A stretch of DNA of 64,000 nt from Nemophila menziesii (lineage: Eukaryota > Streptophyta > Magnoliopsida > Boraginales > Hydrophyllaceae). Below the pieces are notes generated by a model that saw only the letters and a program-made list of their open reading frames with translations, had not been told where the DNA came from and did no database searches. The translations under genes were made by a program, and so were the position numbers. Position 1 is the first letter of the stretch. Each line of letters begins with the position of its first letter. The DNA lies in assembly GCA_029959085.1 (NCBI GenBank), contig JARWIR010000039.1, positions 5,456,001 through 5,520,000 on the forward strand, read 5' to 3'. This document shows, piece after piece, positions 1 through 11,471 of this stretch.

Positions 1-2900
1 GGTGTTAGGGACATGTAGACTGGGATATGTATTTAATATCAGGTCATTTGAATCTCTACAACTACGCATTGTGGATGGGATCTATATAGATTTCATTGGG
101 TTAGAGAAAATATAGGATAATAAACGATTAGTTTGACGTAATATCAATTAAAACATGTGAAAATAATTTAAAAAAGCAACATTGAGAATGCCTCTAGTAA
201 AAATTCTGCAAAATCAGTGTTCCTATCAATCGAGTTGTTAAGACGCATGTTGACATTCAATGTAAGTATTTGAATTTGATCCCAAAGTACATAACATCGG
301 AAGGAGGCTCCCACTATTTGTTCACGGACACCCTTAGGCACAACATGTAAATTTTGACAAAAATCACCTCCAAGAACAACAGTGATACCGCCAAATGCAT
401 TTTGATTTTCACATATATCCTGTAGCGTTCGATTAACAACTTCAACACAATGTCGATGTTGCATAGGAACTTCATCCCAGATGATGAGTCGTGTTTTTCG
501 TATCAACTCGGCTTGTATCGATTGCTTAGTAAAATTACAAACTGTATTTTCTATAACGTCCAACGGTATAGAAAATGTTGAATGTGCTGTTTGTTATCCA
601 ATCAATAATAAAGATGTGATTCCAGATGATGCTACATTGATTACAAAATTACCCAAATTTCTACATTTTGTTGAAATAGTGTTGTATAAAAAGGTTTTTC
701 AGTTCCAACACCTCCGTTCAAGAAAAAAATATACTCCTTTATTCTCAATAACTGACTGCATGACCTCTTTGTATGCGTGACCTTGAGCACTGTTTAGACG
801 ATCAACATTGATTTGGGCATCCATACTTTGTGCCTCCCTTTGAACTCAAATTTCCCGTTGATTGTGGTATTGGAGGAAAGTCAATTAAACTCGTTCCAGA
901 TTCCATTAATAATTCATTGATAGGATATAGACCATAATCTTCCACGTCCTTTATGGTGGGGTTAGTAATATCATAAGATGTATGATTTTTGTGTACTGGA
1001 TCATCACATATGCAACTTGAATTTTTTTTCCATAAGTCATAGGGATTAAGTGGATGACATTGGGTTAATATTAGTGAAAACAATCTTCTCAACAACTGAT
1101 GCCCGGTTTTCGTAATCGAAGCCTTTTTAGACATTGTACCAATTTGTCATCGTTCTCTAGGAGTCCTCTAGCTAAACATGCTAACTTAAACGTATCATGC
1201 AATCTACAATTGAAAATACGTAAATACTCAAAGGATGTTGGTCCTTTGACAACGGTGAGTTACAAACGTAGATCAAATCTTTCTCCACAATTAAGGCTAG
1301 CAACATACATACATCTAATAGCGAAACCTCTTTTTCTTTTTGTCCACACTGTCTTTTATTTACCAAACAAAATTTTGCGGAAATTAATGATATGTATACT
1401 CACGTGGATATATATTTGTCGCGCAACAGTAAAATAAATGCAGTTAATGTAGATTTTTGATCGCTGGCTCCCGAAATAATCGAATCCATTGATTTTGTTG
1501 GATCAAATACAATTTGATGTCCCCCGGGTAAATGAAGATGTAACCTTACTACTGTGGAATTTCACTATGCAAAGGGTGTCTAAATATACGCCAAATTGCT
1601 TCATGTGGGCCAATATATATAACATCAAGGTATTGTTGAATTTCATCTCCTCCTATGTATTTGTGGATGTACTTCACACACCTTACTCCAATACAAACTT
1701 AAATATTTATAGGTAGGAGTTGTACGGTACTACATCTCTATTATCGACATTACACCCACACTCTTCAGAAATACGACCATCTTCATGATGACGATAAATC
1801 AGATATCCATCTTTATCAATTGGTGTTGTCTCCACAAAGTCTCTTGGGTACCTTTTATTATATATACTGTTATCCATGCACGATGCTTTAGTTTTTCGAA
1901 CACCACATGGGCCATGAACATATATTTTGGATTTCCAGTAAAGGATGATGGGAGAATTCTTCGCTTACCTACTTTATTGGGTAACAACCCATCTATAGTG
2001 GGATTTGTCAGATCACCATAAAGTTCAATGCGAAATTCAGATTTTTTTTAGCTTGTAGTAATTCAAACGATTTTGTTTTGTTTGGGCCCAAGCGTCTACC
2101 CAAAATTCTTGAAATAACTTACCTCCTCTAAGACTCGTTGAATTTTCTGTAGGACGTTGAAGGAGGCGGTAGCTAAAATACTCCAATTGCGTTAACCTTC
2201 CATCTAACAATACATTTTTTTTCAACATCCCAATGATTGAAATCTGGTGTCCATCCAAGCGCTTTGTATAGAAACATAAGAACATAATGTAAAGGTAAAT
2301 AAGCTGGACGACATTCACTGATCCGCATAAATTATTATCACCTTTTAGATGTAGAATGATGTCTCTCGATGCACTTATATCGGTTCCATCTCCCGGTATA
2401 ATTAAAGTCACTTCATCTGCAGTTGGAAAATTATATCTTCTACGGTCTTTTGCTGAAGAGTAATGCAAACATGCTGGACCATTTTCAAAGGCACTTGTTG
2501 GCTCAAGATATTAATCCCTTGTTCGAATTTTTGAGGGAATACATTATGTTTTTTCAAACGATCTTGAATTATTCGTAATACGTAATGTCTTAGATGATTA
2601 TTTATTTCAATTCGTAAGGCTAATGCATGAGCAGGGTAAAACATATACAATTAGGCGTATACCAGTTTTTTACCAGGTTGTGGTAATAATGATCCAAACC
2701 GATGGCGCAGTTCTCCATGAATTGTGAACAATGATAGACCCTTTCCACTTTTAGGCCTATTATCCATTTTCGCTCCCAAACTTGTAAAAGTGTAAGTTGC
2801 ATTATAATCTCGGGTGTGTTCTCTGAATGATCGGCTTTGTTCCATTAACCCATCATATAAGTTTTGAAGTTATTCTGGGGGTGTTATGATAGGGGGTAAG
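1..2900 (-). pseudogene. Helitron Rep/helicase gene, decayed, C-terminus outside window (copy A)
   Basis: A rolling-circle transposase fused to a PIF1-like helicase moves Helitrons. Reading the minus strand from ~2850 down, I see pieces of the Helitron N-terminal region: FTSLGAKMDNRP with a following IHGELRH, then HALALRIEINNHLRHYVL, then RRYNFPTADEVTLIIPGDG near 2440-2380, and AWAQTKQNRLNYYKLK near 2050. Around 1990-1750 a stretch resembles the family segment leading to DGY.IYR and VVPYN. The helicase follows below ~800: a Walker A-like GGVGTEKP near 715 in a shifted frame, then [13 protein letters not shown] (Walker B) and LGGDFCQ in 168-563. Many frameshifts and stops break it, so it cannot make one protein. 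The helicase C-terminus lies beyond base 1 but is present in the right-hand copy. Confidence 0.9.
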
Positions 2901-4030
2901 TTAATTTTTCCTTGAAAACAACATGTTCCAAAGAAAGGATCATCCATGTATGCATCTCGATAACTTTTCATCCATCCAATGTAAAGCATTGGAATGATTG
3001 CATATCACATTCATCTCACTGACAGAAAACCGTTGAATATTTTCTATTTGAATCGTTTTATTTTGAAGAGTAATCGTTGAAGTACCATTTCCTCGTTCTG
3101 AATCGAAAACTAATTGGCGTTGGTTAGAAATTTGGAGAACATTGGATTCGCGTTCCATAATTCGACGCTTCTGTTGTGCTAATGCTGCTCTTAAAACATA
3201 ATTAACAATTGGTACCTAAATGTTTTGTAATAAACATATAGTTCAGTATACATGTTCAAATGATTTATGATTATAATATGTGAAAAAAGTAGAGAATTTA
3301 CCGTTCTTGACATTCTGTTATCAGGTTGAGTGAGTGTATTTTGAAGAGAGAATAGATGAGATTCTCTTTCTTTATTTCGACGTTTATGTTGTGATAACAC
3401 ATCTCTTGAGACAAAAACATCTATTGGTACCTTTGTTTCGTATAATAAACATCTAGTTAATTAATTATTTTTGTGCTATATAAGTATTTTAATCTATTTG
3501 AAACTAAAATATGTGAATAAATATCCTGGTAATTTAATATATTCAAATGATTGATGTTTGTACTTACATAAGTAGTTTAATTTAGTTGAAACTAAAATAT
3601 ATGAATAAAGATAGAGTAGATATTGTACCTTTTGTGACAAAATATTTTTACATTGAGGTTGAGTAGGTGTGTTTGGAAGAGGGGATACATAAGATTCTCG
3701 TTCCTTGCTTCGACGCTTCCGTTGGAATAAGGCAGCTCTTGAGATAGAATTAACTATTGATACCTTTAATTTGTATAATTAATATGTATGTAATTCAATA
3801 TTTTCAAATGATAGATGTTTGTACTTACATAAGTCTTATACTCTATTTGAAACAAAAATATATGAATAAAGAAGTAGTTATTGTACCTTTAGTGACAAAT
3901 TATTGTGACATTGAGGTTGAGTAGGTATTTTTGGATGAGGGGATACATGAGATTCTTTTTCCTTATTTCGTCATTTCCGTTGAGTAAAAGCAGCCCTTGA
4001 GATTGATTTACCTATGGCTACCTTTGTTAT
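2900..4030 (-). pseudogene. N-terminal exons of the Helitron gene, four tandem related exons (copy A)
   Basis: Upstream of the Rep-like region the minus strand holds four similar exon-like segments, at about 3213-2940, 3432-3303, 3765-3630 and 4025-3886. Each begins with a form of I.SRAAL.Q and carries the basic motif KRR.KERES, followed by a Ser/Pro-rich stretch such as NTPTQPQ. Most are followed by a GT dinucleotide in donor position (AAAAG/GTAC type). The fourth has a stop inside QRK*RNKEKES. Spacing is about 220, 330 and 260 bp, which points to repeated exon duplication inside the gene. Basic K/R-rich N-termini are common in plant Helitron proteins; a nuclear-localisation role is inference. 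Confidence 0.7.
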
Positions 4031-4034
4031 TATA

Positions 4035-4640
4035 ATAAACACCTTGTTAATTTGGGTAAAGTAAGTCATATTTTGAGGTTCTTTAATGTTCTACTACTTA
4101 TTATTTTTCACTAAGCTAGTTTGGGTGTTTATTTTTGCCATATTAAAGCATTATAAGTTATAATGCTCACAAATAGCATAACAATTCTTTCCCTCATATT
4201 TTTTTAAATTTTGTCCATATTCTAAGGGTTATAAGTATTTTTCATCTCCAAATTAAAAGAGTTTATATCTATAGGCATGTCAGGTTTAATGATTATTTTT
4301 TGTTTTTCAAAAATTGCCTATAAATCTCTTTAATCTATTAGTTTTCAATTATCTTCCAAAGATTACCATTTCACTTATTACTAAGTTTGTGTCTGTGACA
4401 TTAGCTTCGAGTAGCTTCTGAGTCTTCTACGTAAGAAATCGCTTCTCCCACTAACTTTCTTTTGTATTTAAACAAATAATTCATCTTCTAGTGAGTCTCC
4501 TATATCCTTGGCTCAAAAAAATATGTTAGGAGAATTCATTATTAATTTTAGAAGTTAATGATTTTAATGAGAAAAACCTAAAAGATATTTTGATTTAGTC
4601 CAGTTATATGTCCAACAATGATTTTCTCATAAAATTTGGA
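4035..4640. repeat. Fragment of composite-unit block A next to the Helitron end
   Basis: From about 4050 the sequence matches 16000-16680, 39470-39997 and 45420-46085. The shared landmarks include TCATATTTTGAGGTTCTT, the GTCCATATTCTAAGG line, and GGCATGTCAGGTTTAATGA. At about 4640, after ACACGTGTT, it leaves block A and joins block Z sequence matching 20690 onward. This is a rearrangement junction. I see no coding sequence in it. Confidence 0.75.
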
Positions 4641-6819
4641 ACACGTGTTCAAGGAACCAATGATTATATATTTCCTTTGTGCCTGTTTCCCTTATCAAGT
4701 TCCATCGCAGGGGAATTACTCTTCTCATTAGCCACATCGGAATTGATTAAACTGGATTAGAATATTATATCCATTAAATTTTTGTTATATTTTTCATATA
4801 GATGTATAATTTTTTCCTACTCTCATAACTAGATGAAACTAATTTTTCGCTGGGGTCTAATTTGGATTCTTAGGTGGTTAATATAATTCAAATTATTAGT
4901 ATTATTATTTAAGAGAGTAGAAAACCATTAAATACAAGAATTGGGGAAGTATTCGATAGATGTGAACTTATTCGACTCTTTCATTATCTTTTTTAACAAA
5001 CTTTTTCTTGATTTATGTCTCTTACAAGATAAAAAGTAATTTGATATTGCTTCTCTTTCGTGAAATAGATTTGTTAATATTCAGTTGTGCAGTTTTCTAT
5101 TTTATTCAACTTTATTTCCTGTAATCATGCTTTTTTGTTTTGATTTTGGCTTTAATTTTATAATTTGATAATTATTCATAAATACCAAGTATTATTTTTA
5201 TATTACACTTGTGTGACTGATACAATGATTATTAGTTAAACTTGAACATTTATGGTGTATTTTATATTTATATCTTACTATTTGTGACCTATAGCATGTA
5301 TTCTAGAAAATATCATGTGAGGAGGGAGTACTCTTCTTGCTTGTTTTTGAAATAATCTATTAAATAGTAATATATATCCTAAAAAATTTACTATCTTTGG
5401 AGTTAGACTTTAATATATTATGTTTATTAATCATTCTATTTGTTATAAAATATAGAACATCAACTTTTAATAATTTTGTTTCCCTCTTCTCTCTCTCTCT
5501 TGCATTCAATTCTTATTCAATTGTGTAATTTCTAGTTTACTATATTTTTCTGGAAAATCTTATACATCCAAAAATACGAGTGGAAAAACCTGATTATATA
5601 ATCGCGAAATAAGGTTTTAATCGAGATTATAGGATGTAATAGAAGAAGTATTTATTTATGTTAGTTTACATATTTTGTAATATTTATGGGGTATATACTG
5701 AGTTTCTAGTATTATATGAGTACCAGCAATTGTAAATACCACCATCCAAGGATGACTGTTTTTTAAATTTTAATTCTTTCTTTTGTGTTTTGTATTGGTT
5801 TATTTCATAATATTATTTAAACAATGCAAACTAAAGTGTTTTAATGTAAAAATAACTCTACATTTTTTGGTCAAGATATATTAATGCACTTTTAAATGTT
5901 AAAATTATAATTATACGTTAGACTAAAATTTTATGCAAATGGTGCTTCTTTTTCTACTGGTCCTTCTTTTGGTGGCGGGCCCGACACAACCATGTGCTTC
6001 TTTTTCTACTGGTCCTTTTGGTAAACAACAATTGCTTGTGACTTTACTTGTTCTAAAAACTAATGCAAGAGTTTATGGGAACTACTTCTCAGTTTTCATC
6101 TATTTATAATGGTATATACATTAAATGGGGCATTTTCTAATGAATAATTATGCAAAACAAGTTTTTAGTGTTTCTCTTTATCCATCTTGAGTTTTATACA
6201 TAATTTTCACTTTTTTGTATATTCATCTTTCGTCTTAATAAATGTTTAACATGGTTGTACATGTTGTCTTGTGACCATTTTAACATTCACTATCATGGCA
6301 CCTAAAAATTGTGTAATGTAGCACCCTGATGGAGAAAATGAATTCAGTAAGATGCCATAATATATATAAGTTGTTGTAAGAAACAGAGGACTATAAGTTT
6401 AATTTGTATCTTTTTTCACTCGAAGTGCCATCACAAGGAAAATTACTCTTCTCATTAGCTATATCTTAATAAACTAATTCGAATTTCAATAGTATATCTT
6501 GTTCGATTAGATTTTGTCTATTCAATCTCAACCGTTCAATTTTTATCGTAATCTTGAAAATCTTTGATCTATATAAAATTTCTTAGATTAAATTCTTTAT
6601 CGTTAATATCAAGCGTTTTTATCACTTATTCACCCTTACATTATATATACCATGACTATTATAAGATTATAATCACCATATCCTCAATCCTCAATATCTA
6701 TAACTAAAAAGGCATATTAAGGATCATTTACCTCTTCAAGTTTATCCATAGTTGAATGGTCTAAGGTCATATGGAAGATAGTCGTGATAAAGTTGAACAA
6801 CTCTATGCAAATTTATAAA
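4641..6819. repeat. Composite-unit block Z, copy A (non-coding apart from a CCCH relic)
   Basis: The block aligns in patches with 20690-21088 plus 28347-30190 and with 38040-41760. It contains the empty target site for CACTA-2 (CTTTTTCTTG/ATTTATG at 5001-5017). A partial tandem repeat of TGCTTCTTTTTCTACTGG surrounds a GGCGGGCCCGACACAACC core at 5942-6020. Apart from the zinc-finger relic listed separately, no coding sequence is recognised; reading frames are short and AT-rich. Confidence 0.7.
5690..5760 (+). pseudogene. CCCH zinc-finger gene relic (copy A)
   Basis: The + strand reads YYMSTSNCKYHHP. This is the remains of a plant C-x7-C-x5-C-x3-H finger (typical pattern YYMRTG.CKFG..CKYHHP) with the middle of the finger deleted. 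Better-preserved versions lie at 16936, 28945, 38990 and 40615. Only this short piece is seen here, and no function is expected. Confidence 0.5.
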
Positions 6820-7515
6820 ACAATATCCAAAACATAGAAGGACTTACCAAATTACATTGTGCCATGAATGCAATATAAAGTGGTAAATATTTTTGTTGAC
6901 CTAAGAATACACATATTATTAGGTTACTCAGGAAAGACGGAGAACAGGGTTTTCCAAAAATTATTGGAAGTATAGATTTTATGCATTTTGGGTGGAAAAT
7001 ATTTCCACACGCATATGGGTCGGACACTAATAGGGACACTATGGTAAACCGACAATCATACTGGAATCTGTAGCAATGTAAAACACTTGGATCCGACATT
7101 TTTACTATGGCCCAACAGGCTCTCTAATGATCTTAACATACTATACATTCACTAATATTCGATGATGTTCTTGAGGGTTTAAAATCACCTATTCAATATA
7201 TAGTTAATGGTAGAGAGTAAAGAAAAGGATATGACCTCGATGATGGTATATTTTCTAGTTTGTTCAAGTAATTACATGTTTCATAGATTGTGATTAAAAA
7301 AAATTTAACAACAAACAATTGGAATACTTTAAGATTTATATATGGCTATTGGATTTTTTTATATTAAATGGGAAATTCTTAAAGGGTGTTCTCTATTATA
7401 AAAACATGTATAATTCTTCACAAAATGGTTATTGAAGACAACTAACTCGTGAATAGTGATTACTATTTCGATGATCCGTCTAGGTACCATAGCATGCTAC
7501 CTCATGTTTTGTTAA
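6820..7515 (+). pseudogene. PIF/Harbinger transposase relic (copy A)
   Basis: The + strand keeps recognisable pieces of a plant Harbinger (HARBI1/ALP1-like) DDE transposase. RLLRKDGE-like sequence near 6925 is followed by GFPKIIGSIDFMHFGWK to about 7019, where the D of SID is the first catalytic aspartate. Near 7115 comes SNDLNILY, then a degraded FDDVLEG with the second aspartate, then a form of VNGREY.KGYDLDDGI near 7200-7250. The tail near 7420 resembles the ILHNMIVEDN region. Frameshifts and stops interrupt it throughout. A 98-codon antisense frame at 6803-7099 is only a shadow of it. The relic ends where CACTA-1 inserted at about 7521. Confidence 0.8.
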
Positions 7516-7574
7516 CTTTATACCACTACAAAAAAACTTATTTTAAGTGGCATGTACTTAAACTACTACAGTTC

Positions 7575-7885
7575 AACTTTGTAGCGATGACCCGCGTTGG
7601 TCGCTAAGCGCGAAAAGTCATCGCTAAAGTCGGTTAGCGACGACAGCTCGTCGCTAATTTTTCGTCGCTAGAAAGTCGTAGCTAATAGTCAATTTCGCAA
7701 CGAAAAAGAGTTGGTTCGCCGCGAATTCGTTGGACCGTTTTGCGACAACCAATGTCGTGCTAATATCTCAATGTTAGCGACGAACAGTTTTTTCGTTATT
7801 ACAAAATATAGAGACGACTTTCCTCGTCCCTATTTTTTCGTCAGTAATCATATCAAAATCTAACGATGACCTATTCGTCGCTAAT
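7575..7885. repeat. Subterminal repeat array of CACTA-1
   Basis: Copies of GCGACGA and TCGTCGCTAA and variants occur in both orientations over about 300 bases just inside the terminus. In En/Spm elements such clustered subterminal repeats bind the TnpA-type protein during end pairing; that role here is inferred from the family. Confidence 0.85.
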
Positions 7886-8238
7886 ATGTTTTTTTTAAAT
7901 TTCGATTCTTAATTAAAATTTTGATTTTTAAATAATTTCTTTATTCGTATTTTTAATTGAATTAATTTTTTTTATTTTCAATTTTATTTATAAATTTATA
8001 TTTTTATTTATTATTTATTATTTTATTTATAAATTAATTTTTATTTGCATAATTATACAAATATATCTAATAAATATTTAAAAATCACAAATATTAATTG
8101 AAAAGCAAAACTTAAGTAATATTAATACCAAAAGCCATAAATAAAGTCAAACTTCACAAATGAAGTCAAACAAAACCGATCAAGTCAAACATAAAATAAA
8201 AAGGAGTCAAAATACATCAAAATATAATATAAATAAAA

Positions 8239-9612
8239 TCAAGGAGCATCTGAATCTTCATCATCATCACCATCTTCATCCTCATCATCATCATCATCAT
8301 CTCCATCTGCTCTTAGTGCTTCGGGGGGGGGGGATAGGTGCAAGACCTTGAGCATCCCTCAAATCATTCAACGCCGCCATAGTTGTGTCAAGCACGCTCA
8401 TCGAATAGCGACCACCAGTCGAGGTAGCTGTGGAAGGAGTCGCTAAAGGGGTAGCCTCGATAGTAGGCGCCCTTGAAGCGTGCGAAGCTCGTTCATCGCT
8501 GTCATCGTCACATCTAGTCTCTCCGCATTTCGCCTAACTTTGGGATCCGGCTGGGAGACACCAGCCTTCTTATGGACATGTCAGATTTTGGTCACCCAAG
8601 CCGTCTTCGGAGGGCCCATGACTTGTTCAACGACCTCTTTCATGGCATCTATTTGATACTTAAGCGGCACTTCGGGGGCGGTCCCACCAAATGACCCTGC
8701 CCCTTTCTCGAAAACAATCTCCTTAAACTTCTCCCTATACACATCCTATTACAAGCAATGAAAAGTTAATTAATAAGTATTTAAAAAAGACAATTAAAAA
8801 GTATAAAAAAAGAAAGTTACTATTTCTGGACACTTTCCAAATAATGAATGTTTCCAGAAATAGGATCTTTCCTAAAAGGGAAAGTTTCCTAAAATAGATA
8901 AAGGTAAGTAATATTTTAATAAATTTAATAAAAAAAGGAAAGGAAACAAACACTCACATTACACTCTTTATAGTCCGGGTTTCTCCACTCGTCTTTGTCC
9001 GAGTCGTAATTCATACACTCGAAAACCCCCCAAGATTAGCGAGTTCTCTCTCTTGTTGGGTAGACTCATCGAAACAGGTTAACGGCTCCTTAGTCTTCTT
9101 ATTCAACTTCCCCTGTGCATTAATATTTTATACAAAATATATTAATAATCAATTAAAATAAGTAATTTAATTTTTTAAAATCAAAGAATATACCTTATGA
9201 ATGACCTCTCGGGTCTATGTTTAATTTCTCGAACCATCATTGCCCGATTTTTTCTTTTTCTGCCGGTTCTCCTTGTTGGTCTTTGTCTGGTTCTGTTTCT
9301 ATATATTTCAAAAACGTTAAATAATTGATTTTTTAAATAATAAAACTTTCTACCTGAGTGTCTTTGTGGTCCCACATCCTACAACTCCTCCAAATATCTG
9401 GATTAACATCAGGTGGTGTTTTCTTCTTATAATAGTACTTCTTTTGCATGATTCTAGGGTTTAAAATAAGTTGAATTAATTTTAAATTGATAAATTCTTA
9501 TATTTTAAATATTTTAATTACCGGAAGGGCCGGCACAGGTGGATAAAGTGGGATTCCTATTAGGATCATGTTCGCTTCCATCACCATGGCCTCGGGCCAT
9601 TACATCAGCCAT
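8239..9612 (-). pseudogene. TNP1-like (Transposase_24 type) gene of CACTA-1, broken
   Basis: The order matches the CACTA-2 gene exon by exon. Exon 1 begins at an ATG at 9612 (MADVMARGHGDGSEH). A shortened second exon is near 9460-9356 (KKTPPDVNPDIW), followed by NKENRQKKKK near 9290-9190 and GKLNKKTKEPLT near 9113. The last exon runs from about 8747 to the TGA at 8239, with QIDAMKEVVEQVMGPPKTAW and an acidic D/E tail encoded by the CATCATCATC run. The block equivalent to residues 35-170 of the CACTA-2 protein is missing, and stops and frameshifts break the last exon. Proteins of this family accompany the TNP2 transposase in plant CACTA elements. An 11-G tract at 8323-8333 is a likely slippage frameshift. 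Confidence 0.85.
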
Positions 9613-11471
9613 CTAAAATTTAAATAAAATATTATAAATCAATCGAATAAATTAAATAAAATATTACAAACCAATCGAATAAATTGAATTAAATACTACA
9701 AACCAATCGAATAGATTAAATAAATTATTACAACCCAATCAAATAAATTAAATTAATTATTACAAATAATAGATATATAATGTATCTAAAAACAACAAGT
9801 TAGTCCGTAAAGTTTCGATTATAAAGTTTCCATTTTAGGAGAGTTTCTATTTTTATATATTTATTTTTTAAGAAAACTTTTCTAAAGAGTTAAGTTCAAA
9901 ATAATAGAAACTTTACTAAAATGGAAAGTCTCCAAATAAGGAAACTCTACTATTTTAGGAAACATTACTTTTTAGAAATATTTCCTATATAGGAAACTTG
10001 TCTAAAAGTTAAAGTTTCCTGAAATGGAAACTTTCCTTATAATGGATTTTAAACAAAAAAATTTTGCAAAGAATTATTAAAACCCTAGAAGTTTATTTAT
10101 TTTACTTTTTTTTCCTAAATTGTTTCCAAAAACTCTAAAAAAATGTTTTCTATTTTAAAAAATTACATATCCTAATTATAATCACTTTTTGAACATAATT
10201 TTTATTTTTTAATATCCAAAAATATATAATAAAAATTGGATTTAATTAAAAACCGTATTTAAACTCATTTTTTTAAATAAAAAAATTGTAAAAAAATTAT
10301 TTTCTATATTAAAAATTCAGAAAAAAATGATTACTAATGTTATACAAATAACTTAACTACCAAATAATCCAAAAAGATACACATATAATTCTGAATTGAT
10401 TAAAATCCATATTTAATCACATTTGTTTTCAATCAAAAAATAGAAAAAAATTAATTTCTTTAATTAAAAATCAAAATCACTTATTAAATAGGTTATACAT
10501 ACAATAAACCTACCAAATCATCCATAAAATTACATATAGAACTCGGAATTGCTTAAAAATCATATTTAATCACATATTTTTCAATCAAGAAATAGAAAAA
10601 AACTAATTTCTATACCTAAAAATAAAAAATCACTTATTAATCATGTTATACATACAATAAAACTTCAAAATCATCCAGAAAATTACATATAGTACTCGGA
10701 ATTGCTCAAAAATGAAATACAATCACAAAAAATTTCAATCGAAAATGAAAAAAAATTTAATTACATAAAATGAATGAAAACGTTGGAATTGATCAATATA
10801 CGTTGATGAAGCCATGTCAAGCCATGATTGTCATAAACATCAAAGAAAATTGAAGATTAGAATATATAAAGTAATAATAAAATGAAAAAAATGGAATTAG
10901 AGATAGGATTTTACCTTGTTAAAAATGGATTGAGCTTCTAAAACTCTTGGATTATGCTCGTAAATGGATGGGGGTGATTTGGGGCGGATTAGAAACGTGT
11001 TGGAGATTAAATGAGTGAGTGAATCGCTAAGTTTGCCACGCGTCACGTAACGTACGCACTGTCTTTGCGTGTCTGTACTTAGAGACGACTCGTGTCGTCG
11101 CTAACTTTACGTGTCATCGTGAATACTAATGGGCAGGAATACTGACCTCCCAAATTGACCAATCAAAAATTTGGGAATTGATAGCGACGAGGATTGTCGT
11201 CCTAAGTACCTTGAATGTCATCGCTAGTAGTTAGCGACGAGTTCTTCGTTTAAATATCGTCTCTAAGTTGAAGAATTCGTTGCTAATTTTTTTTTCTTTT
11301 CTTTCTTTTAATTAATTTAAATTATACTATTTATGACACCTTAAATTTAAAACAACAAAATTAGACATCAACATGAATTGATACGTAATATTTTAACAAT
11401 TATAAATTTAAAATCAAATCCATGCTACGAAAATTTAAAACTAAAACAAAAAACGCTTGAAAATAAAATAT
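9613..11471. other. CACTA-1 intergenic spacer with tandem repeats and an internal motif block
   Basis: The spacer between the two minus-strand genes holds three things. At 9615-9775 there are about four units of ~36 bp around ACAAACCAATCGAATAAATT. At 10340-10740 there are about three units of ~150 bp sharing TTATACATACAATAAA and a CGGAATTG landmark. At 11080-11285 there is a GCGACGA-rich block resembling the element's own subterminal repeats. Because TNP1 is transcribed leftward from here, the block lies where its promoter should be. No coding sequence was recognised. Confidence 0.7.
11080..11285. promoter_or_regulatory. Internal block of CACTA subterminal-type motifs upstream of TNP1-like gene
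   Basis: GACGACTCGTGTCGTCGCTAA, AGCGACGAGG, GTCATCGCTAG and TTAGCGACGAG occur within ~200 bases, far from either terminus. CACTA-2 has an equivalent block at 24690-24990. The placement suggests binding of the element's own protein at its second promoter, which is inference. Confidence 0.6.

Larger units (their letters stand above)
1..8847 (+). repeat. Left copy of a ~8.85 kb near-identical direct duplication (partner 55149-64000)
   Basis: Base 1 aligns with 55149 and base 8847 with 64000, both cut by the window edges. The offset drifts from 55148 to 55163 and back to 55153 through small indels. In the first ~610 bases I count six substitutions by eye. The duplicated block holds the Helitron gene relic, blocks A and Z, the PIF relic and the left end of a CACTA element, so the duplication post-dates all of those insertions. 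Small differences (a 10-bp tandem duplication near 57510 in the right copy only, and an 11-G run at 8323-8333 against a shorter run near 63480) suggest two real loci rather than one locus assembled twice, but do not prove it. Confidence 0.95.

Noticed and set aside
481..780. 99-codon + strand frame, repeated at 55629-55928
   Set aside because: It is antisense to the Helitron helicase Walker A/B region on the minus strand and has no recognisable features of its own.
6803..7099. 98-codon minus-strand open frame, repeated at 61966-62262 and partly at 42189-42380
   Set aside because: It lies antisense to the PIF/Harbinger transposase segment containing GSIDFMHFGWK; the + strand carries the family motifs, so the minus frame is a shadow.
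7521..7530. Target-site duplication for CACTA-1
   Set aside because: The element's other end is deleted, so the bases next to 7524 cannot be paired with a partner; no duplication can be claimed.
8160..8351. 63-codon + frame rich in histidine
   Set aside because: The His run is the reverse complement of the Asp/Glu-coding CATCATC tract at the end of the minus-strand TNP1-like gene; it is not a histidine-rich protein.
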